NCBI GenBank assembly: GCA_947652115.1
Contig: OX393568.1
Coordinates: 23,641,963-23,705,962, forward strand
Length of the DNA stretch: 64,000 nucleotides
Source: Blastomussa wellsi
Taxonomy: Eukaryota > Cnidaria > Anthozoa > Scleractinia > Plerogyridae
Reading direction: 5' to 3'
Position 1 is the stretch's first letter. The number at the start of each line of letters is the position of its first letter. Below, in pieces: positions 24,149 through 37,096 of the stretch. The notes beneath the pieces were generated by a model. That model was not told the DNA's origin and did no database searches. It worked only from the letters and a program-made list of their open reading frames with translations. Both the position numbers and the translations under genes were made by a program.

Positions 24149-27100
24149 TTATCCCTTGTTAATCAGAAAATTGCAAATGGTTCTTACAGTCAAAGTGTTT
24201 TTGATCAAGCCTTTCTGGGATTTAATCAAGTCTTGAACTTGGATATTTAGACGAGGTCTTCCACTTTCTTGGCAAGTCATTAGATACAGCCTAAAATATT
24301 GCCTATTTACAATTCTGTTGCCTACAAAAAAGTTAGAAGTCACTTTATATCACACATTTGTTTTAGCACCATTAACTGAACATAATTGATGACTAAACCT
24401 TGTTGTGATTGTGGTCAATTCGCAGTGACAATATTCATTTTGTAACATTGCAATGTGATTGGCTGCACAGCCACCTACTAATAATTGACAGCATAGGCTT
24501 TCACAGTGGGTTGGGCATTGTGTCCGGCACTGAGGTTGAAAATTATCAAACAAAGCCACGATACTCTTCTACAAAAGTGAACCTCTACCCTCGAGACAAG
24601 CTGAAATTATAGTAAAAACAGTTAACTGGAAATTATTGCTTTTAAATTTCCCATGTGTTGCCATTTTGGATTTTAAGATATGTAAGCATTGCCCACATTG
24701 TTGGTGAACAAATGTTGTCTAAAAAAGCACTGTCTAATTATTAAATGGATAAGAATGAGTGTCCAGAACAGTCAGATTTACACAATTGAAATGGACCACA
24801 ATGATTGCCAACCTATCTTAGTGAGGACATTTTGCTGCTCTCGTCAGTGAATGCTGTTAAGCCTGGGCCAAACAAGGGTGAGAGTCGAATCTTGTGAGAG
24901 GTTTTGTCTGCTCTTATTGACTGTCAACAACTCTGGCTGAACGAAACAAAACTCTCATCGGCTCATCAAAAATTTGAGCATTTTCAAAACCAGGTGAGAG
25001 CTCAAAAGAGTCAGTGAGAGTGTATGAGAGCTTCAGGCCAAAAAACAGCAAGAGTTTGACTTCTCATCCTTGTTTGACCAAGACTGATTGACCGACAAAA
25101 ATTACCTAGTAAACAATTTTACAAGAATGTAGTTGATTCAATCCCATGATCAACATAGAGTCCCCTTAATGGTCGCGACACGCCTTAGTGTGGCCACTCA
25201 CATGACGGGGGGGTGGGGGGAGGGTCCGACGTATTTTTTTGGGTTAAAAATTTACATGCTTGGTATTTTTTTGGGTTGAGAGATCTGTCACATACTTTTT
25301 TGGGTCACATCTCTGAGCGAAATTTTTGTTGCAATCTCTGCATCAGAAAATACTTCAAATTCTCAGCAACACGCAAAATCATGTATTAGAAGTGTCTGTT
25401 TGATTGGATAAATCCGTACCAAGGTATTTCAAGTCTTGTATTGTTTTGGGTAGGAAATTTTGACGACAGGTATTTTATACGGTCTAAAATTTCAGGCTAG
25501 TGTATTTTTTAGGATTTGCTATATGAAGCTCTGTTGGACCCCCCCTCATGTATAATGCGAGTACCCCCCTGGTTGTCTGATGTGCGATTGTTAAATTCAA
25601 TCCTGAGAGGGAAGGGCTTTACCTTTTCTGAAATCTTTGATTTCCACTTTAAGTGGGCTGGTGGAATTCTTGGTAGAACTTCTCAAAGAAAGTGATGGTA
25701 CATCAGTTTGTACTTCTGAACCATGTGACGAGGTAGAAACATTACAGGATCCCTCAGGCTTCCTTTCTTTGATATCGCATGGAAGCTTTGGTGAGTTTTC
25801 ATCTATGGTCTTGTCTAAATCATCCAGGTTTTCGAAAACATCTGGCAGTTTTGCCAAAGGAACATCTGAGCATTGCTCTATTCCTGGTATTTTCAGCATC
25901 TCTTGGGTAAGAACTGTCGATGACGTTGATGGTTCATCGTTTAATATATCATCAGGAACCGGGGAAGGACTCTCAGAGCTTGCTAAATTATCAAGTTCTT
26001 CATTGATTTCAGTTTCCAAATCTAGACTTGTAGAAGGGGAATTTGGTTCCACTGGTAGTTTGATGGCTGGATTTGAAGCTGCTGGTTGTTTGGGCACCAA
26101 ATTGAAGGGGTCCACGCATGGTTTAATGAGTGGTACACTTGTGTCAACCTGAGCGCTGATACCGGAAGAAGATAACGGCTGATCAAGGGCCGATGATGTA
26201 AAGCTGCTATTCAGGGGAGAAGAAGTAGGAATGGATATGATGGGAATCACAGAGATTGTTCTTGTAGTGGTGGGATGCTTTCCCTGTGAAGAACTTACGG
26301 GCACATGGCTGCTTGTAACTCCCCTACTAGCTGTTGTCATAGTAGCTGTTGGAAGCGTCGGTAGAACAGATCTTGTAGATTGGACCTCTGGTTGTCTAGG
26401 AATCACTTTCATCACAACATTTTTTAACCCGCTTAGGATTCCTGCCACAGGACTGTCATTAGCGACTAATGGCTTTGTTGCTGTCCCCACTGTAGGCTGT
26501 CTATTAGTTTGCAACTGGTTCAGCGAGGCGAGTGCTCTCATTGTCATCTCAGAACTTGTCTGGCCTGCGCTTTGCAATGGTCTGGTGCTGCTGGATAGCA
26601 CGCTCAGTGGTTTTCCAGCAAGGATTACAGTGGGCAAGGTTGTTGTAGATTTCAGAGGAATCTGTGAAACCAGCAGAGTGTTTTCAGGATGTTTTTGGAA
26701 AGCCTGCACACTTGAAGTTCCACACGCTTCAGGCATTTTAGCAACACCCAATGTAAGCAAACCTGGCTTGTTCCTTGTTGTTGTCATCATACTTGTTACT
26801 TGTGTGGTTGCAGACGTTTGAGGATTGTGCGAAAACAACAGTGTTTCTTCATGCTGCTTTTGGGTAGTCTGTACACTTGAGGTGCCAGGTGCTTCGGACG
26901 TTTTAGAAACACCCAGTGTAACGTAACCTGGCATGTTTGTTATTGCTGTCGAACTTGACACTTTTGGGTTGGCAGATTGTAATGGTTTATGCGAAACCAA
27001 CAGGGTGCTAATGGGATACCTTTGTGAAGTCTGTACACTTGAGGTCCCAGGCGTTTCGGGCATTTCAGCAATGCTGAATGTAACAAAACCTGGCTTCTTG

Positions 27101-30036
27101 GTTGCAGTTGCTGTACTTGATGCTTGCATGGTGGTAGATTTCAGTGGAATTTGTGAAACCAATGTGGCCTTTTCTGGATTTTTTTGTGAAGTTTGTACAC
27201 TTGACGTTCCAGAGGCTTCAGGCATTGTAGTAACGCCTAGTGTAACAAAACCTGGCACGTTTGTTGTTGTTGATGTCATTGTCGTACTTGATACTTGCTG
27301 GCTTGATGTTGACACAGATGCAGCAGTTGTGCAACAACTGACACTGTCCACATTTTTAGGATCATCATTTGTAATCTTGATATGCATGACATTCTTGCTG
27401 TCAAGGCCCTTCATTAGCTGATCACTCCTGATGAAGCAAATGCTGTTAGAACTACTCGGATTTTGCATGCTGCTTAATCTTGAGAGATTGCATATGATCT
27501 TATCGCTTGACGGCTGCTTTACCTGGCCAAGGCGAAGCTGTGTTGGATTCAAATGAAGAACAGTTGGCTTGGGTAAAATCTTCACCAAGCTTGGTTTGGG
27601 ACCATCTTGACTTGTTAATTCATTGAGCAGTTTGTTCTTTGCTACACCACTTTCTGATGGCACACTCGGTGAAAGAGAAGAATTTCCTAATGTGAATGAT
27701 TTCAATGAATCTTTGCCATCTTCCTGGGTTTGGACTCCACATGACACATTGGAAATGTTCACGGATGGATTCTGAGATGATGAAGTGGCTGTACCCGAGA
27801 TCTCTTTTGATGCCTCCAGTGGGATCTGTGTAGTTACTTTCTGTGGCCAATTTGCATTTGTTGTGCTCAGATAATCTTTGCTTTTCACTTCTGGTTTGTT
27901 AGTCATAACCCATGGGGACAGTAACGTTTTCTTTGCTCTAGGGCGACCCTTGGCACAAGGTTCAACTGCTACTTTTGATATGCCTGTGTCGTCTGCAATT
28001 ACATCTTGACTGCTGTTTGAATTTTCTTTTGTTTTTGACGTTTCTTGGACATCCACTCTAATACCCAGATGCTGCAATATGGCTACCACTTTTGCAGAAT
28101 CTGCATCAACTGATGCTTTGCCAAACATCAACATATTTCTCTTCTCTTTAAGTCTTTTGTTTGCCTTTGCAAGTTGTTTCTTAGTATTGTTCAATTCCTT
28201 GGACTTCTTTTCTAGTTCTTCAATGGTACTGATTCCTTTGCTTAGTATAGACTGTTTGCTAAAGTATAAATCAGTATCCGCGAGGTCGCTGAAAACCTCC
28301 AACTTCATTTCATTGAACAAATCACCCAAGTGGTGACGCCGTTTCCTTTCAGTGGCACTTCTTACTGCTTTGACATCTTGCCTGCGACCAGCGTTGTGTG
28401 TGAAATTAGAATGTAATTCATCAGAGTCATCTGGGTTGATGATCTTTATTATCTCCCCCTCTTGCATCCTAGCACATTGCAAGAAAATATCAATTTCATT
28501 CGGCAGGGCTTGGATTGACGTATCAATGGTTCCATCTTTTGTCATGCCAGGGTGATAACTGAAGTGTCCTGCCTCGATGCCGCTTACCACAAGAAAGTTT
28601 TTTCTTGTTTCTTTCTCAACAGATTCAACATCAACATCTGTAGCTTCTTGTCCTATCTCCAGTTCCTCCTTCTCAACTTTTTCAATCTTATTGTTCAAAA
28701 GAAAACAACCACAGCGATCAATAAAAATTTCAAAGTCAGAGGAATGATCACTTAAATCAGAAAGAACACTGACAGTCGCTGATTCATCTTCACCATCGTT
28801 ATCTTGGTCTCTAGTTTGAGAAGTATAACTATCCAAGGAACTCTTTGCTAGTGTTTTAGCTTGACTCGGCTCTGAAGAAGTGTCATATGGTAAGCCTAGT
28901 AATTGGTCTCCACTGGACAACTCGGATGCAGCAAGTTTACTTTTGAAACTACGATCCTTAGTATACCTTTGTAAAACAACAGTGCGAGCACATGTGATAT
29001 TTTCTGTCTTAGGCCTCGATAAAAAGTGTTTTACCTCGCTTTTGTTGCTTCCATCTTCCTCATTGCCACATTCCCCATGCAAATTTTCAACATCTTGTAA
29101 TGAACAATCTGGAAATGTATTATTTTCCAACACTGCTGCCGATTCTTTAACCTTAGATCCAGATTTACTCTTTTTCTTTATTCTAAATTTTGTTTGGCTT
29201 GTTTGATCACAATGTTCATTTTTCCTTTTTTTCTTCTTCTTTTTCTTCGGTGTTGGATCAGAGTAAGTGGCAGTGCCTTGCACCACACCCTCACTCTGGC
29301 TAACTTGAGCAAAAGGCAAGCCAGGCTCACTACTCCCCATATCCCTATTAGCAGTATCAGCAGCAGCTTTCACAGGCCTTTTGTACACCTCTTGTGCTAT
29401 GTCTTCGTCATCTCCCAAATCTACAGTTTCTGAACACAGGAGCGAAATTTCTGAGAAGACGTTCGGCGAAGATTGCCTATTTATTTCACTCCCGCCAGCA
29501 GAAATGTCGATTGGAACTGACTGAGAAAGCTCATGATCATCTAAAATCGTACCTACCGATAGAAATTTATCGGTCTTGTACTTGGGCGAACCATCTGTGA
29601 CTGAACTCTGCCTTGCCGCCGCCGCGGTTGTCAAGGAAGAAAACGGTTTCTTTGGCGGCTTTTTCTTCGTAGATGTTACCGCTTTCTTCTTGCTTGGCGG
29701 AACGGGCAGGCCATAATTATCTCCCTGGCGTTTGCCGTGTCCATTTGCTTTCCTTTTTTGACCAAAATTTACGCTGATAGCTGTAGACGTTGCTTCGTTG
29801 CGTTCGATGTGAGTTTCTAGCGCATCGAGCGATGCGAATGAGAGGAATGCAAATCCACTGAGTAGGTCCAAGTCGGGCTGTTCATCAACACTTCTAGACG
29901 CGGAAGCAGGCGTTTTTCCTTTCCATTCGGCCGCTGGTAGAAATCCAAACGTGGGATTCGTCAAATTAGCGTTCAAAACTTTAGTTACTGGGTTAAATGT
30001 TGTTGACTTTGACTTAGATTTGCTGCCCATAATCAT
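24149..30036 (-). CDS. MGA: Large bHLH protein, MGA-like (MAX gene-associated protein), no T-box seen
   Basis: Exon 1 (25623-30036) is a single 4.4-kb open frame. Its GTAAAG donor joins in phase 1 to a last exon at 24149-24321, which has a strong acceptor (CTTTTTTGTAG), giving about 1,528 aa. If unspliced, the frame ends at 25597 (1,479 aa). The bHLH lies at about residues 558-640: RSATERKRRHHLGDLF as basic region and helix 1, then SKQSILSKGISTIEELEKKS, then a helix running to KRLKEKRNMLM. This resembles the bHLH of MGA (LFEKLK, then the KRNILI region), the MAX partner of the PRC1.6 complex. The rest is disordered and Ser/Thr/Lys-rich. Four tandem repeats of 54-55 aa lie near residues 900-1,130. 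MGA also has an N-terminal T-box; none is visible here, so the orthology is tentative. It is head to head with the MFSD8-like gene. Confidence 0.75.
24864..25084. mobile_element. Inverted-repeat element in the MGA-like intron
   Basis: The left end TGGGCCAAACAAGGGTGAGA is mirrored by the right end TTCTCATCCTTGTTTGACCA. There is no coding capacity. Confidence 0.6.
25205..25560. repeat. Dispersed repeat A, copy 2 (inverted relative to 9535-9845)
   Basis: It begins with a G-run and GGGTCCGACGTATTTTTTTG, carries TTTTTTGGGTCACATCTC, and ends in a C-run after GTTGGACC. The reverse complement matches the body of copy 1. It lies within the MGA-like intron. Confidence 0.55.
26650..27330 (-). repeat. 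Coding tandem repeat, four units of 162-165 bp, within the MGA-like exon
   Basis: On the plus strand the TGTAA-CAAAACCTGGC-like block falls at 27241, 27079, 26917 and 26752. Spacing is therefore 162, 162 and 165 bp, all multiples of three. Each protein unit has the pattern PGFVTLGV, then EAxGTSSVQTxQK, then LxSxxPLxS. Confidence 0.85.
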
Positions 30037-30446
30037 GAGTTTGCATGCGATGCTTCCGGACCGTCTCTACTCCGCCCGCGCCCTGTTCGATACCACTCGA
30101 TGCCAAGTGATCGACCCCTCAAATGCTAAATCAATACCTGAGCTTGTTCTGCGACCGAATTATGCCACATTTTGTGGAGAATAAGCTGCAAAAGTCACTC
30201 AATTGCAAATTGTTTTGCTCGAGTTTCAAGATTGCAGCCACGTGTTTTCCCCCAGAATCCTCCACCCTAATCGTCGCCATTTTGAATTCCAAATACAGCT
30301 CTTATTGTCTTTTTGACCAATCAGCTCGCTCGTAAGTGCCCACCAGCCCACACAAGTGTAGATCGCCGTTCTTGCAAAATCGTTCCCCTCTATATAAGCG
30401 TCAGGAGTTTGCAATTGGTTCTGACTGCTGCTCTATATCCTTGAAA
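30037..30446. promoter_or_regulatory. Divergent promoter between the MGA-like and MFSD8-like genes
   Basis: 410 bp separate the start codons. An E-box CACGTG is at 30239-30244. A YY1-type site, CAAAATGGCG read towards the MGA-like gene, is at 30275-30284. A CCAAT box is at 30317-30321. A TATA box TATATAAG at 30391-30398 lies about 50 bp before the MFSD8-like ATG. The motifs are directly visible; promoter function is inferred. Confidence 0.6.
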
Positions 30447-33400
30447 ATGAACCTAAAGAACCAGAAAAATTCCACAAGGGTGTGTGTTGGTTTGTTTTTC
30501 TTGCTTGGTGGAATTGAATATGGTAAGAGATGACTTAGAAAAATTGATTTGACTTCATTCAAATTATACAAAACTTTCGTTCAAACTTTCAGCTTTATAA
30601 TTAGGAAAGCATCATGCTTGTTTGATGGACATCGTTGACATTGGGCTTTCGTTTGAAGTCTGGTAAACGATAGAGCCAGGCAATGTTTGTTTGTCACTCC
30701 CTGGAGTGTAGCCCGGTCGCTGGCCTGTGTACGTCATGGCGTGAAGTCATGCAGACGTTAGCAGAAAGTTCCTTATTTGTAACTTAATTTTTAATAGCGA
30801 TACTCACTGTTTACAAACATTTCTTTTCATATTCAAATTTGCCAGCCCCTGGAACAGAAGAACCCTTTGTTGCATATGTCAAACAAACTTTCTGCATGCA
30901 TTACTGACCAATGCAAATGAAATGTTTTTCGTCAGTTCAAGAATTGCACAATTGTTTCACTGGATGTCAGCTTCCAGGGGTCATTCAGTGTAGGTTACGC
31001 CGAATATCTTTGGAGTGGGCTTTGAAGTTTTGTGGCGTACTGGCATACGATCGGGGATCTTGGCATACAGCGGCGGGCGAGGAAGGCAACATTTGGTGTA
31101 ACCTTTAGGCATAACCCTGATATTGCGTCAACAAACTCTACATTTTTGTGGTGTTGAAGTTGTTCCTGTAGTCTCTCTTACCGGCTTCTTCTGTGGCAGA
31201 GACCTGAGATCATGGTTGGTTGTTGGCGGTGCATTTCCCGGCACTTGGCATAGAATTTCCAAACCCTTGGTGTATCTTCAGGATGGGATTTATGTCGAAT
31301 GCATCCTGGGTCAGCTTATTTCTAATGCAATGGCAGCTAGAAAAAATTCTTCGTTCATTCATTACTACACTGTTTGGGGGTACCGGCTGAAATTTAAACT
31401 CCACTGAATCGTTTCCTTGAATGTGATTAAACAAGGTTTCTCAGTCCTTCATTCCGGGCTAAAATTTCCAGGCTTGAATGACAGGCTGGAAATTCCAGCC
31501 TTGGCTAAAAGCCTTGTCGTGTAAATGCCTTGTAAGAAAGATTTTGGTTTACCTCTGTGTAAGAACCTGTGGCATTTTTTTTTTGTTTTTGAGCTATAAT
31601 TTGTTTTCTTTCTATATTGTTTGTCTTGTCTGTTGTTTGTTTTTCATCACTGGTGAGTGAGCCAAAGATTTGTTCTGGAAGCTGAGGTAAACTGCCAGCC
31701 TGGGCGAAAATTTGCCATGCCATCAGGCTCTAAATCCACCATACGGAAAAAGATGGCTGGCTGCAGTTCACCCTATCTATGGTGAAAAATGTCTTTTAAA
31801 CATCAACTCTCTTGGCAATGCACTGATGGGAAGTCCTTGACTATACGTATTATCATTGTAAAGCGCTATTGGTTTCTTAGTAGAAATAACGCTATATAAA
31901 TAAAGATTATTATTATTATTATTATAAACACACAGTCAGATGCTTGTAATGAATTTGGCTCATAATTGCATAAACAATTTCTACCATTTAGTATTCATTT
32001 TGAATTCACTAGAAGTTCTGAAACAGGTATGAAACATTTCCTTCAGAGTTGATGCTTATGAAATTCACACCTTGGCTATTCAAAATGACTGAAAAATCAA
32101 ATTATTCCTGACCAACAAGATTTGAAGTTTGGATATACTAGCAACTCTCAACTGAAGATGAAGATTTTTCATTGTTCTGTTTCAGTGTTGTTCATGTTTT
32201 GGGACATTTTTATAATCATAGAACATGTACTAGTATGTGCTTCTGTGACAGGTATAGTTTTGAAAATAGTTTACACAACACTATTTTCTTATTCAATGTA
32301 TACAGTCATTAATTTTGTAAGTGATGTCCTTGTTGCAGCTGTTATTCTTCCAACTCTGTGGTTGTATCTGGAGCACAGATTTGATGCTGAGTCGTGGTTC
32401 TTTGGAGTTGTCTTTGCAGCATTCTGTTTCTCGAGTTTGTTATCAAGTCCCCTGTTTGGTTTCTGGGTTGACTTCACACGCAAAACCAAACCTGCTATAT
32501 TGTTTGCAAATCTGTTTGAGATAGGTGGTAAGTTACTGCATTGTAACTCTTTTCTGGGTTTACAGTTATACACACGGCAAGCCCTTTTGAAGGACATTTA
32601 ATTATTTCAGTAAACATTAAATGCAAAGGATGAAGAACCTTAAGCATTATGTTTACCCAGGCTAACTTAGCATAGCAAAAAAATGCATACAAGGCAAAAG
32701 AAAATGGAGTGTCCTCAACTTTAAGGCCTCACTGTCTATCAAGCTGAATTTAAATACAGTGAAAGTGGTCCATTATTTTTCCCCAAAACTGAAAAATAAA
32801 AAAAGGTATCTTGGATTTTTTTATCTTTATGTTTTGTGAATCATGGCTTCAGATATAACAAATATCAATATTTGCCGATAATGTGGATTCTTGTTATATT
32901 TCAGGTAATTTCTTATATTTCATTGCTTGGTCCAAATACTGGGTGCTCATTGCAAGACTTGTTGCAGGTATTGTGAGCTGTTTGAAAGAATTATCTCAGT
33001 TACAGCAGGTGCCAGGGGTTTTTGTAATCAAGTGAATTTCTAGATGGTGCGGTGATTAAGCGCCCACATCTAACCCTTAACCTGGTGGGCCTAGGACTTA
33101 CAACCTGCCCAACAATTCTTGTCCCTGGAGCTCCAACCTACACAAACTCTTTACCCCCCTCCCGCCTCCCCCCTGCTGTCCTATCTCTTATCCACTTTGC
33201 CATACAGGAAATGCTGTCAGAGCACTGATTTTGTAAGTTGTATTGCTAAGATACTCTCCGACTCATACCCAATCCCAACGAGAAAAGTTTAAAAAATACC
33301 TAGGTTAAATAATTAACCTGTAACATATACTTAATTTTGACTAAATGTAAATCAAAATCTTTGAGTGGTTACTCATGAGGGCTTAAAAATAGAGCGAAAA

Positions 33401-36400
33401 AGAAGAGACTAGTCAGTCATTTCCAGAGTAATTAATTAATTATTAACTTTGATTTCTTTTACAATTTTACAATGTTAAATCGATCTGTTAGGCATTGGTG
33501 CTGGAATAGGAGCAGGGATATTTGCACAGATTGCAAGAACAACAACAGAGAAAGAAAGGACTGGAATGTACTCCATTGCAATGGCATTGCGGCAGTTTGG
33601 TTTGTTAGTAGGTATATACAACTGCCTGGTGTAAATGCTCTGGAATTGTTTAACATAAACTGTTGTGATATGAATGTAAATTTAATAAAGCTAATTTTCA
33701 TCAGCTCAAATTGAAATTGCAGAAATAAGTTGTTTAGTCTTTTTATATAATTACCGGTGTTAAGAATATTTTGAGTTGTTTCATAAAATCAAGGCATTTA
33801 ATTCTACTAATTCTGGACTGTGATTGCAAATGTTTTAAATGAACCGCTTTCAGTTCATAGCAGTTCAGCCAGTCAGTAAATAAAGTGAAGTGGCTCATGT
33901 AATTGCAGCTTTTTGAAAAACTCGCTCATGCAAGTTAATTCCCAAATGTACTTGAAACTGTATGATTACCAATACAAATTATGTTGTTGTTTAATGTTTA
34001 ATTTCAGGTCCTGGTTTAAACCTGTTTCTTAAGGAATTTAACGTAAAGTTAGGGCCATTTCCTGTTGATGCTTACACCTCGCCTGGAGTAAGTTCAAGCT
34101 TTATAGCATCAGTAGCATTTCATAAAATATTAAAGTGTATATGACATGAAAGGTTGACACGACAACAGTTTTGCCATTGGTGCTGTTGTAATAAAAACTG
34201 AAAAACCCAGTTTTTGTTTTAAACCAAAACTATCTACCACAGCCAATCCAATGATGGGATTTATATCTGTTTCAAGTAGGACGCTTATTCCCACTTTAGA
34301 GTTTGCAAATAGGATATTTGTTTTTTGTCAGAGAGAGACTGGAGCTGAAAGAGTTGCTATGTTGTGATGCGCATTTGTTGTGCCAAGATGCCAAGTTCTC
34401 AATTGCAAAGCATATGACGTCGTCACTGATCTAATTTGCATAATCGAAAAATGTCAAAAGGAGAAACGAAAAGTGAAATGCATTTCGAACTGGTGCAAAG
34501 GTGTATTTTAGCGAAAAAAATATTTTGGTGTTAGGTGCACTTTAAAAAATGGTGTTGCCCAAAATTTTTGTAACAGTAGAATTATTTCCAAAAATTTCTG
34601 TGTTAATAGTTGTAACTCATGAATAGTTGTTGTTGTGTTTTCTTGTTATTAGATCTTTATGGCTGCTGTGTGGCTGATCCTGGAATTCATCATGCTGTTT
34701 TTTTATTACGATCTGCCAGTGGTAAAGCCTATTTCTGATGATGAAAAAAGTGATGACCAAAATGACTATGATTATACTGTAAATGGCAGTGTTGAGGAGA
34801 ACTCATTTGACAAGAAAACGCTTCATGGTAGAACAAGCATCAATGACAGCAATTTGGGACCAAGTTCGGACTATGTCATTTCCAGTGCAGACATAAATGG
34901 TGATTTGACAAGCAGCGGTGCAGTTATTGATGGCGAAAAACAGAAACTTATCAATGTTAATGCAGCAGTTTTCCACCGGCATTCAAGGACTGTTTCTGTA
35001 ATGGACAATTGGCACTTGGCAAAAGGTATCTTGGGAAAATCTAATAACTTATTTAACGATTATTCCAGGAGTGTGCATTGGCTATGAGATGATAAAATAG
35101 CCAGTGAGGCACATAGCGACGAGTGTGTTCATTTGTGTTATATTATGCTATATGTTTGTTTGTGTTATACTGTGTTTTTGGATTGCTTTTATTTAAGATC
35201 TTGTCAGAGAGGAAGTGATTGTTATTCTGGCATCACAATTCATGATGTTCTTCAACGAGACTGCACTTGAGGTTTGTTAATGATCAACATATCACTTCTC
35301 CTCAGTAACATGCAAACTCTGAAGTTCTAAACCCAATATAATTTAATATAATATTGCTGACGAGAGTCGCAAGCAAAAATTGTTGCGAATGTGAAAACTA
35401 AAATGGAACTCGTGCTACGAAAATATCACCTTGAAATAAAACTGAAATAAAACACGGCAACTGAAATAAAACTGGTTTTCACTCTAAAAATATCTTGTTT
35501 CCTATTCACTAGATCTTGACACCTGACTTTTAAAGGGTTTTCATTGTTTGCGCACTTGGCACACAAAAATACAAAACGTTTGGTTTCGCCCAGTGATTTG
35601 GTGGCTTTATCTATGCGATTCAAGAAAAACCGATATCGCCCTCATCGCTTCGCGATTCGTGCGATATTGGTTTTTCACAATATGAAATGTAATGTGGAAT
35701 TCACTTGTTAGGCAGTGAATTTTTCTATAGAATGACTTTGTTATCATTTCTTATGCCAGGCTATAGTTACTCCTCTGTCAGAGCATCTTCTAGGCTGGCA
35801 CGAAATTGAAAACAGCATTGCCTACTGTCTAATTGCTTTAGAGGTAAAGCATTGTAATGTTGTGAACTTTTTTTCTTTCTTGGTCTGTCATAAATAGAGA
35901 AACATTTTTCTCTTGACTTGTGCCTGTTTTATTTTAATATTAGAATTCTCATAGGTCAGTTGGTTAGTGCGCCCGACCGGTAATCAGGGAGGTCATGGAT
36001 TCAATCCTGTCAATCCTGTCAGGGACTGATCATTGGTGTGGAATGTAATAATCAAAAGCATAAGCACAAGTTTGAAAAGTCATATTAGTAATCAATTGTG
36101 TACTAGTTTTGCAATCTATAGGTCCCCATTGTCTTAAATTGTGTTTTTCTTCTTAGGCTATTCTTGTATTTGCTCTTGTAAGATGGATGAGCCACAAGAT
36201 GGCTGACAGGTAAATGAATGTTGTTGTTGTTTTTTTAATTGTGGTCGAACTTTGAAGAGCTGGGTTGACACAAAAGAGAGATGAAATTATCTCAGTTTTG
36301 AATTCCATATATGCTACCCCAAGAAAGATTTTAAGATTGTTTCAAAAAGTTTTCTGATCGTTTAGAAGTGACTGATGTTTGGACAACCCAAGCGGAAGTC

Positions 36401-37051
36401 ATCAGAGTCACCTGATAGCCCTGATAATGATTTCTGCTCAGGTTGTCAAACTCAGTCACAATTAGTGGAGCTCCGGCATTCCGAAGGGCCATAGTGGAGC
36501 CCCATACCCATAGAAATAGGAGAGCCAAGCACACATACAAACTACAAACAGGAGAACCATGCCTTTCATTTTTCATGGTTAAAATGGCAAGCGGTATGAC
36601 TCGCGGGCGCATGCAAAGTGTGTACGCACATACATACGAACATAGAAACGACGTTGCCCCAATATCAATATGGCGACCATAGTGTGACCATAAGCTTACA
36701 TCTTTGCTATGTTATGGTCAATTGACAGCTGTCAAAAGAAGGTATCTGGTGACCAGTATCACATGACCAGATCATGGGCTCAGATTTAAAACTCATCTAT
36801 GTCAAATATTTTTTAAGTTGACTGCTCAGCAGGTATTGTTTTTTTCATTAATTAATCACAGGCTCAGGGGTGTATTTTTTTATTTTTCATGGTCATTCTC
36901 AGCAAAAATACAGAGCAATGCTTTTAGGCTTGGCTAAAGCTATATATTACTGACAACAGCCTTTTCAGGGTTTCTCTCTTCCGGACAATCAGACTTTGTG
37001 ATCAACTGTTACCCCAGGGTTCAAACCTTACCATATACTGTAAAAATTTAG

Positions 37052-37096
<45 letters not shown>

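Noticed and set aside
25637..27421. Three long plus-strand open frames (171, 196 and 162 codons)
   Set aside because: They are antisense shadows of the MGA-like exon, with Ser/Val/Leu-rich composition expected from complementing Ser/Thr/Pro codons.
35951..36032. Possible tRNA gene on the plus strand
   Set aside because: Box-like motifs only; no acceptor-stem pairing.
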